A stretch of 5,143 nt of DNA from the NCBI GenBank assembly GCA_022705125.1, contig JAKJFB010000211.1, positions 1-5,143 of the forward strand, in the 5' to 3' direction. The position numbers and the translations under genes were made by a program. The notes beneath the pieces were generated by a model, which worked only from the letters and a program-made list of their open reading frames with translations, was not told the DNA's origin and searched no databases. The stretch is from Pseudomonadota bacterium (GTDB taxonomy: Bacteria > Pseudomonadota > Gammaproteobacteria > Pseudomonadales > UBA5518). Numbering within the stretch: the first letter of the stretch is position 1; the number at the start of each line of letters is the position of its first letter. This document shows positions 1 to 5,143 of the stretch, one piece after another.

Positions 1-403
1 CCGCATGCGCGGCACACCACACGGTGGCCGCGTAGCAGTCGTCCGCCGCGGCCGGGTACTTGGCCTCCGGCGCCAGGCGGTAGTCCACCGACACCACCAC
101 GGCGCCGGCGTCGCGGCACATCGCGCGGCACAGTTCGTCATGGGTCTCGAGGCTGCACAGCACGAAGCCGCCGCCGTGGAAGAACGCGACCAGCGGGAAC
201 GGCCCGCTACCCTCCGGGGTGTAGATACGCACCGGGATCTCGCCGGCCGGCCCGGGGATACGCCGGTCCTCCACGCGTCCCACCGGCGGGGCCAGCGATA
301 CCTCGCGCACGGTGGAAATTTCCATCACATCGGTCGCGGGCAATCCGGCCCTGGACTGGTTCAGCAACTCGATCATCGGCTCGACCTGGGGATGCAGGGG
401 CAT
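1..403 (-). CDS. Alpha/beta hydrolase, hormone-sensitive lipase (family IV) type, N-terminal part, cut by the left edge
   Basis: Reading the minus strand from the ATG at 403-401 gives 134 residues, open to the window edge, so the C-terminal half is missing. Seen: HGGGF at residues 76-80, the oxyanion-hole motif of the hormone-sensitive-lipase family, preceded by the hydrophobic strand PLVAFF. DYRLAPE follows at about 107-113, another hallmark of this family. The N-terminal cap-like segment MPLHPQVEPMIELLNQ is also typical. The GxSxG nucleophile and the Asp/His of the catalytic triad would lie beyond the edge and cannot be checked. Family members are cytoplasmic esterases, usually a little over 300 residues, that hydrolyse short- to medium-chain acyl esters; the substrate here is unknown. 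The start is supported by GAGG about 12 nt upstream and an A/G-rich AAAGAGAG stretch just before the ATG. It lies 54 bp downstream of the EthD-type gene on the same strand and is probably cotranscribed with it. Confidence 0.88.
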   Translation of the reverse strand, partial: MPLHPQVEPMIELLNQSRAGLPATDVMEISTVREVSLAPPVGRVEDRRIPGPAGEIPVRIYTPEGSGPFPLVAFFHGGGFVLCSLETHDELCRAMCRDAGAVVVSVDYRLAPEAKYPAAADDCYAATVWCAAHA

Positions 404-457
404 TTCTCTCTTTCGCCTCGTCTGGTTGTGGTTTGCGGGGGCGCAGGTGCGGACCGG

Positions 458-1162
458 TCAGCTGACGGCCCAGTTGTATTCGCTGGTGGGCACCACGTCG
501 ATCCGGTCCATGTCGATGAAGCGCGCGCAGCTGTCCATCATGGCCTTCAGGTTGGCCTTGTACCTGGCGTCGTCGCCCACCGCGTCATAGAAGGCGTGGG
601 GCGAGGTCATGGCGGCGGCCGGGAAATTCTCCTCGATGATCGCGCTGTAGTTCGGCGCGGCGTAGGTGAGCGCGCGCACAATCACGTTCTGGCGGTAGCC
701 GAAGGTCGACTGGGTGTCGATCGCGACCTGCGTGTGGCTGCCCTGCCACACCGTGATCCACTCCTCGTAGCTCAGTCGCGGCGGCTTCTGCAGGAACACG
801 ATCTGGCACATGCCCTCGACCCGCCCCCCGTCGGTCGGCATGCGCTCCTCGTGCCGGATGGGCGCCGATTCGCACACCAGGTAGCCGTGGTAACGCGATA
901 CCTGATCGCGGAATACCTGCTCGTAGCGCCCGCGCCAGACCGCCGTATCGACCCACAGCGACAGGACCGCATCGAAGGCCGGCCGGCTGCTTTCCATGCG
1001 CAGCGGCGCGGCCGGCGCGACCGCGTCATCCACCACACTGATGCGCACGTGCCGGGCACCGGCCTCGCGCAGGCCGGCGGCAACCGGCCCCAGCAAGCGC
1101 CGGCAGAACGCCTGCTGGTCGTCGGCGGCGAGCTTCCACAGCGGGTACATGATCTTTTCCAT
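458..1162 (-). CDS. EthD domain-containing protein (tandem ferredoxin-like repeats)
   Basis: A complete 234-residue protein, ATG at 1162-1160 and TGA at 460-458. GGAG at 1174-1171 sits 8 nt before the ATG and supports this start. The C-terminal half, about residues 118-225, matches the EthD pattern: a first strand MCQIVFLQKPPRLS, then YEEWITVWQGSHTQVA, which corresponds to the family's S-x-EEF-x-x-x-W-x-x-H helix. Residues 1-110 appear to be a second, more diverged copy (MYPLWKLAADDQQAF, then a strand ARHVRISVVDD and a helix ending in FRDQVSRYHGYLV). Single-domain EthD proteins are about 100 residues, so 234 fits a two-repeat dimeric alpha-beta barrel. EthD was named from the ethyl tert-butyl ether degradation cluster; relatives occur in catabolic loci, but their chemistry is mostly undefined. 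No signal peptide or membrane segment is visible, so it is probably cytoplasmic. It is the first gene of a likely two-gene operon with the hydrolase and diverges from the TPP-enzyme gene. No specific function can be assigned. Confidence 0.85.
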   Translation of the reverse strand: MEKIMYPLWKLAADDQQAFCRRLLGPVAAGLREAGARHVRISVVDDAVAPAAPLRMESSRPAFDAVLSLWVDTAVWRGRYEQVFRDQVSRYHGYLVCESAPIRHEERMPTDGGRVEGMCQIVFLQKPPRLSYEEWITVWQGSHTQVAIDTQSTFGYRQNVIVRALTYAAPNYSAIIEENFPAAAMTSPHAFYDAVGDDARYKANLKAMMDSCARFIDMDRIDVVPTSEYNWAVS

Positions 1163-1333
1163 TTGCCGGTCTCCGGATCGGGGGCTTCTGAGGCGGGCGG
1201 TATCATGGCATCGCCCTCACATGCTGGAAAGCCGCCCGCGGGGTTTTCGTGCTTCGGAGCATGCGCGGCAGACACCCGCGCCCGGAATGGCGCAAACCGG
1301 AAAAATCCCCCCTGCATTAATTAGTTAGGCATC

Positions 1334-1339
1334 TATACT
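1334..1339 (+). promoter_or_regulatory. Candidate -10 box (TATACT) for the TPP-enzyme gene
   Basis: TATACT matches five of six bases of the sigma-70 -10 consensus and lies in the AT-rich island about 75 nt before the TTG start. The -35 position at 16-17 bp spacing reads CCTGCA or CTGCAT, a poor match to TTGACA, and there is no extended -10 TGn. If real, the promoter is weak or activator-dependent. The call rests on one hexamer. Confidence 0.25.
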
Positions 1340-1400
1340 CACACGGCACTTGAAAAGATAGTGCACGCGTTGCGCCGGACCTTTCGTGCCTGAACGCCCA

Positions 1401-1407
1401 AGAGGAG
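1401..1407 (+). promoter_or_regulatory. Strong ribosome binding site fixing a TTG start
   Basis: AGAGGAG lies 7 nt upstream of TTG at 1415-1417. It decides the start because the first in-frame ATG is at codon 79, inside the conserved pyrimidine-binding domain and after the catalytic glutamate. Starting there would remove essential residues. Confidence 0.8.
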
Positions 1408-1414
1408 CTACCCG

Positions 1415-3245
1415 TTGAGTGCCAAGATCCACCCGTTCCAAAACCCTTCAGAGTTCGCGGCGGCGTCGGCTCCCGTTGTATTCGAGGGTGGCGACCTGAT
1501 CCTGAGTCACCTCGAGCAGCTCGGGGTGGAGTACGTGTTCGGCATCCCGGGCGGGGCGATCGAGCCGCTCTACAACGCCCTCGCGCGCAGCCGGCGCCGC
1601 GGCGGCATCGGCCCCGTGGTCGCCCGGCACGAGACCGGCGCCGCGTTCATGGCCGAGGGCTATGCGCGCAACACCGGCAAGCTCGGGGTGTGCTGTTCCA
1701 CCACCGGTCCCGGCGCCACCAACCTGATCACCGGGGTCGCCTCGGCCTTCGAGAACCAGATCCCGATGCTGGTGATCACGCCGCAGACCGCGCTCAGCCA
1801 CTTCGGGCGCAAGGCACTGCAGGAATCCAGCGACACTGCGGTCAACACCGTCGGCATGTTCCAGCACTGCACCCACTACAACACGCTGGTCAGTCACATC
1901 GACCAGCTCGAGCACAAGCTCGCCTCGGCGATCATGACCGCCTTCAACTCCAGCGGCCCGGCGCACATCAGCGTGCCGCTGGACGTGATGCGCACCGCCG
2001 TCGCCTCCGCCGGCCCCAGCTACAACCTGGCCTCGCTGCTCGCGCGCCCGGCGTGGAAGGACGAAACCGCGCTCGACGCCTTCATCGACCTGCTGCTCGG
2101 CAGCCGCAAGGCGGTGTTCGTGCTCGGCAGCGGCTGCCAGGAGGCGGCCGGCCTGATCCTGCGCACGGCCATGACCCTGAACGCCGTCGTGGTCACCACC
2201 CCCGACGGCAAGGGCCTGATCAGCCCCTTCCACCCCGAGCTACCGCGGCGTCTTCTCCTTCGCCGGCCACGAGAGCTCGGAGCGCGCGCTGCGCGACCCC
2301 GAGGTGGACCTCGTGGTCACCGTGGGCAACATGATGAGCGAGTGGAGCAGCAACAACTGGGATCGCGAGACCCTGCTCACCAGCCAGCTGGTCCACGTCG
2401 ATGCCAACGAGAGCAACCTCACCCGCTCGCCGATGGCACGGCTGCACGTGCGCGGCAGCATCGACACGATCTTCGAGACCCTGATCGCGGAGCTCGGCAA
2501 GCACGACCGCCACGTCGGCGTCACCGAGCCGCCGGCCACCGACGAGAACGGCGGATCGGTGCTGCCCTTCGAGGTCAGCAACTTCAGCAAGTGCCTCGAC
2601 ACCTCCTGCCCCATCAAGCCGCAGTGGCTCATGACCAAGCTGACGCAGCTGTTCCCCCCGAACACGCGCTACCTGGCCGACGCCGGCAACAGCTTCGCGT
2701 GGAGCACGCACTACCTGAACCCCTTCGACCGCCGCGTGCTCGATCGCCGCGGCAGCGGCCGCGGCGACCGCGGCCGGCGCAGCGCGCGCGGCGGGCTGTT
2801 CCAGGCCGGCTTCGAGTTCGCCCCGATGGGCTGGGCGATCGGCAACGCGGTCGGCACGGCGCTGGCGCGACCCGGTGACCCGGTGGTGTGCATCACCGGC
2901 GACGGCAGCATGCTGATGAGTGGCCAGGAGATCACCGTGGCGCAGCAACTCGGCCTGCCGGTGATCTACATCGTGCTGAACGACTCGCGCCTCGGCATGG
3001 TGGCGCACGGGCAGCAGATCGGTGGCGGCGAGGCGATCGGCGCCGATCTGCCAAACGTGGATTTCCGCCGTCTCGCCGAGGCGATGGGCGTGCGTGCCTA
3101 CCTGATCCAGACCCCGCAGGACCTGATGAACCTGAACATTCCCGGCATCTGCCAGCAGCACAGCCCGACGCTGCTCGATGTGCGCATAGACCCGCGCGAG
3201 ATCCCGCCGATCGAGCGCCGGATACAGGTATTGCAGGATATGTGA
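1415..3245 (+). CDS. Thiamine-pyrophosphate-dependent enzyme, acetolactate synthase large subunit-like, frameshifted
   Basis: The frame from the TTG start is homologous through H-P-E at residues 273-275 (to 2239). The protein then continues one base later, from TAC at 2241 to TGA at 3243-3245. Skipping C2240 gives 609 residues with all three domains of the family. The N-terminal PYR domain (about 24-190) has FGIPGGAIEPLY, the cofactor-activating glutamate E73 in RHETGAAFMAEGYAR, TTGPGATN at 96-103 and Q136 in ALQES. The middle domain (about 205-345) has KAVFVLGSG and HPE-YRGVFSFAGH across the break. The C-terminal domain (about 400-590) has the TPP/Mg motif G495-D496-G497 through N522. The family decarboxylates 2-oxo acids and transfers or releases the resulting two-carbon unit. 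ADAGNSFAW at about 421-429 differs from the GQHQMW seen in true acetolactate synthases, and no small regulatory subunit follows, so the reaction may differ. A GC-saturated Arg/Gly-rich insertion at 443-460 is unusual. The protein is cytoplasmic; the substrate is unknown. Confidence 0.85.
2240..2240 (+). other. Frameshift site (one extra C) in the TPP-enzyme gene
   Basis: The upstream frame reads CAC CCC GAG then CTA CCG CGG, which loses homology. Dropping C2240 gives CAC CCC GAG TAC CGC GGC GTC TTC, that is HPEYRGVFSFAGH, a typical middle-domain segment. The downstream frame has a TGA at 2217-2219, so the change of frame must fall between 2220 and about 2240. The original frame stays open to 2878, but its Arg/Pro-rich translation is spurious. 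Confidence 0.85.
2742..2795 (+). other. GC-saturated low-complexity segment inside the TPP-enzyme gene
   Basis: From 2745 to 2796 there is no T and only three A. The stretch includes CCGCGG at 2747-2752 and 2759-2764 and the palindrome GCGGCCGC at 2755-2762. In frame it encodes residues 443-460, almost entirely Arg, Gly, Ser and Asp. It lies between the conserved HYLNPFDRRV and GGLFQAGFEFAPMGWAIG blocks of the C-terminal domain, so it looks like a variable-loop expansion. Frame is kept on both sides. Confidence 0.7.
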
Positions 3246-3350
3246 TGCGGTTCACGATAAAGACAGACGCGCCGCGGGGTGCGGGCCGATCCTTCTATAT
3301 GTGTAACGGATGAAGCGTGCGCGGCTGAGCCGTCTCGCAATACTGCTGCC

Positions 3351-3354
3351 GGAG
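3351..3354 (+). promoter_or_regulatory. Ribosome binding site of the TonB-dependent receptor gene
   Basis: GGAG lies 8 nt before the ATG at 3363-3365. It selects this start over an in-frame GTG at 3279, whose extra residues would place charged and polar sequence ahead of an otherwise clean signal peptide. Confidence 0.75.
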
Positions 3355-3362
3355 ACAAACCC

Positions 3363-5143
3363 ATGAACAACAAGCCATTGCTGGTCGCCGCGCTCGCCCT
3401 CGCGATCGGCCATGCCGGCGCCGCCGTGGCGGCGGAAGCGGAGGAGGATCTGCTGTTATCCTTCGGCGAGGAGGAGTTCCTCAGCATCGCCACCGGCCAG
3501 AAGCAGCTGATTGCCAAGGCGCCGGCCGTGGCCTCGGTGATCACCGCCGAGGACATCAGGGCGCTGGGCGCGAACACGCTGGAGGAAGTGCTGGCGACGG
3601 TGCCGGGCGTGCACGTGTCGCTGTCCTCGACGTACCTCGCCCCGATCTATTCGATACGCGGTATCCACACCGACAAGAACCCGCAGGTGCTGATGCTGGT
3701 GAACGGCGTGCCGATCACGCAGCTGCATTTCGGGGATCGCGGCGGACGCAGCGGCTTCCCGGTGCGCGACATCGCGCGCGTCGAGGTGATCCGCGGCCCG
3801 GGTTCGGCGGTCTATGGCGCCGACGCGCTGGCCGGCGTGATCAACGTGATCACCAAGACGGCGGAGCAGATCGACGGTACCGAGCTCGGTGCGCGCGCAG
3901 CCTCCTTCGACACCACCGAGGGCTGGCTGCTGCACGGGACTACGTGGGGAGAAGTGAAGGTCGCGCTATCGCTGCAGGCGCTGGACGCCGACGGCGACGA
4001 TTCGCGGCGCGTCGGTTCCGACGCGCAGACCGTATTCGACCAGCCCGCCGGCGTCGCTGGCGCCAGGAGCACTCGAGACGCACAATTCCGAGGCGGTGGA
4101 CACGCGCATCGACTTGCAGTACCGGAAGCTGCAACTGCGCATGTGGAACGCGCGCACCGATGACCTCGGCGTGGGACCCGGCCTGGCGCTTGCGCTCGAT
4201 CCCAGAGGCGGCGCCAGCATCGACAACTACCTTTTCGACCTCGGCTACAACGACGCCGACCTGCTGCCGGACAGCGTGGTCGAGCTGCACGCCTCGTACA
4301 TGGATGTGGACGTGCAGACCAAGCAGCGGCTGTTCCCCGCCGGCACAGTGCTGCCGATCGGACCCGACGGCAACATCAACACGATGAACTTCGTTCCGAT
4401 GCAGTTCACAGACGGCCTCCGCGGGAATCCGGAGTTCTACGAGCAGCATGCCCGCTTCGAGGGCATCGTGACCTACAACGGCTTCGCCGGGCACAGCGTG
4501 CGCGTGGCGGCCGGATACACGACGCAGGAGGAATCGGCCGAGGAGCGCAAGAACTACGGCCCCAGCGTGCTGGACCTCGAAAACCGCTCCTGCCACGCTT
4601 TCCTCTGCTTCGTGGACGGCACGCTCACCGACGTGAGCAATACACCCTATGTATTCATCGAAGACCAGGACCGCGACGTGTGGTACGCATCACTTCAGGA
4701 CCAGTGGCAGATCGCCAACGACTGGAACCTCACGGCCGGCGTGCGCTACGACGACTACTCGGACTTCGGCTCGACCGTGAACCCGCGCGTCGCGCTGGTC
4801 TGGGATGCGAGTACCGACCTGACGGCCAAAATGCTCTACGGACGCAGCTTCCGCGCGCCTTCCTTCGCCGAACTGTTCGCGATCAACAATCCGGTGGCGC
4901 TCGGCAACCCCGACCTCGACCCCGAAACCGCGAATACCTATGAACTGGCGTTCGACTACCGGGCGAGCTTCGACTGGCGCGTGGGCTTCAACGTCTTCTA
5001 CTACGACGTCGAGGACCTGATCAGCTTCGCGACCGCGGCCGGCGGCGCCCAGGTGGCGCGCAACGTGGGGCAGCAGCAGGGTCATGGCTTCGAGTTCGAG
5101 ACCGAGTGGATGCCCCTCGACAGCCTGCGCGTCGTCGCCAACT
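3363..5143 (+). CDS. TonB-dependent outer-membrane receptor, frameshifted and cut by the right edge
   Basis: From ATG 3363 the frame runs to CAG at 4041-4043 (227 residues); omitting one C at 4044-4047 it continues from CCG at 4045 to the edge, giving about 593 residues without a stop. Residues 1-23 form a signal peptide (K4, an Ala/Leu-rich core, AVA before a likely cut at 23/24). The plug domain spans about 43-170: APAVASVITAEDIRALGA, PQVLMLVNGVPI, and VEVIRGPGSAVYGADALAGVINVITK from residue 140. The barrel follows, with SLAPGALET just after the break, then AGVRYDDYSDFGSTVNPRVAL, YGRSFRAPSFAELF and GNPDLDPETANTYELAF, all typical of receptors of about 700 residues; roughly the last 100 should lie beyond the edge. 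C410 and C415, in a probable surface loop, could form a disulfide. Such receptors import siderophores, cobalamin or other large ligands using TonB-ExbBD energy; the ligand cannot be read from sequence. The 117 bp upstream gap has a weak TATATG at 3296-3301 but no good -35, so cotranscription with the TPP enzyme is possible. Confidence 0.88.
4044..4047 (+). other. Frameshift site (one extra C) in the TonB-dependent receptor gene
   Basis: In the upstream frame the protein reads TVFDQ and then PAGVAGARSTRDAQ, which no longer resembles a receptor and stops at 4163. Removing one C from the CAGCCCGCC context gives TVFDQ-PPASLAPGALETHNSEAVDTRIDLQYRKLQLRMW (in two readable blocks), which fits the barrel start of this receptor family. 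The exact base within the C run cannot be determined. Confidence 0.8.

Larger units (their letters stand above)
1163..1414. promoter_or_regulatory. Divergent intergenic region with AT-rich island
   Basis: This 252 bp separates the EthD-type gene (minus strand) from the TPP-enzyme gene (plus strand), so it must carry control signals for both unless transcription enters from elsewhere. Most of it is GC-rich, but about 1312-1360 is clearly AT-richer and includes TTAATTAGTTAG. No convincing protein fits here: the open frames crossing it are shadows. I see no clear operator palindrome. A small hairpin, TGCT-TCGG-AGCA, lies at about 1250-1261 but has no T-tract on either strand, so it is not a plausible terminator. 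Confidence 0.5.

Noticed and set aside
1218..1265. Inverted repeat CATGCT...AGCATG and hairpin in the intergenic region
   Set aside because: The arms are only six bases with a 32-base gap, and the inner hairpin has a four-pair perfect stem without a T-tract. This is close to chance expectation.
5..1324. A 439-codon open frame on the plus strand across the hydrolase and EthD genes
   Set aside because: It is antisense to two genes with clear family motifs. Its translation is His/Arg/Gly/Val-rich without any recognisable motif, as expected for a shadow frame in GC-rich DNA, and it also spans the divergent intergenic region.
2230..2250. Programmed ribosomal frameshift in the TPP-enzyme gene
   Set aside because: There is no slow or stop codon at the shift as in prfB, no slippery heptamer, and no internal Shine-Dalgarno at the proper distance. 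Enzymes of this family are not known to need recoding.
2240..2878. C-terminal extension of the TPP enzyme in its original frame
   Set aside because: After residue 275 it becomes Arg/Pro-rich with no family resemblance, while the +1 frame carries the real domain.
2220..3161. A 313-codon open frame on the minus strand
   Set aside because: It lies opposite the TPP-binding domain and has Ala/Val/His-rich low-complexity composition; the plus strand carries the conserved motifs.
3316..3340. CGGC-TGA-GCCG hairpin before the receptor as a terminator
   Set aside because: The stem has only four pairs and no T-run follows, so I do not call a terminator.
3279..3362. Earlier GTG start for the TonB-dependent receptor
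   Set aside because: It would add 28 polar residues before the signal peptide, whereas ATG 3363 has GGAG 8 nt upstream and begins a standard signal sequence.

Overview
The window is GC-rich DNA with GC-ending codons, Shine-Dalgarno-led genes and an outer-membrane TonB-dependent receptor, so it comes from a Gram-negative bacterium. The receptor's sequence style and the hydrolase/EthD pairing suggest a proteobacterium, perhaps a gammaproteobacterium. That placement is inference; no rRNA or other marker gene is present.

Layout: (1) On the minus strand, positions 1-1162, two co-directional genes lie 54 bp apart. The upstream one (458-1162) encodes a two-repeat EthD-type protein. The downstream one (1-403) is the N-terminal part of a hormone-sensitive-lipase-family alpha/beta hydrolase that runs off the left edge. 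(2) Positions 1163-1414 are a divergent intergenic region with an AT-rich island at about 1312-1360 that probably holds promoters. (3) On the plus strand, 1415-3245 is a thiamine-pyrophosphate enzyme resembling the acetolactate synthase large subunit. It has a TTG start and its reading frame is broken by one extra base at 2240. (4) After a 117 bp gap, 3363 to the right edge is a TonB-dependent receptor with signal peptide, plug and most of its barrel. It too is broken by one extra base, near 4044-4047.

The minus-strand pair looks like catabolic accessory genes: EthD-type proteins and family IV esterases are often found in pathways for hydrophobic or aromatic compounds. The plus-strand pair couples a TPP-dependent C-C bond enzyme with an uptake receptor. 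Nothing in the sequence identifies a shared substrate, and a common pathway is only possible.

The most notable feature is not a new system but two independent single-base (+1) disruptions in adjacent, otherwise well-conserved genes. They are either sequencing/assembly errors or early gene decay. The second notable feature is a GC-saturated, Arg/Gly-rich insertion in the TPP enzyme. I found no CRISPR array, tRNA, rRNA, insertion sequence or phage gene.
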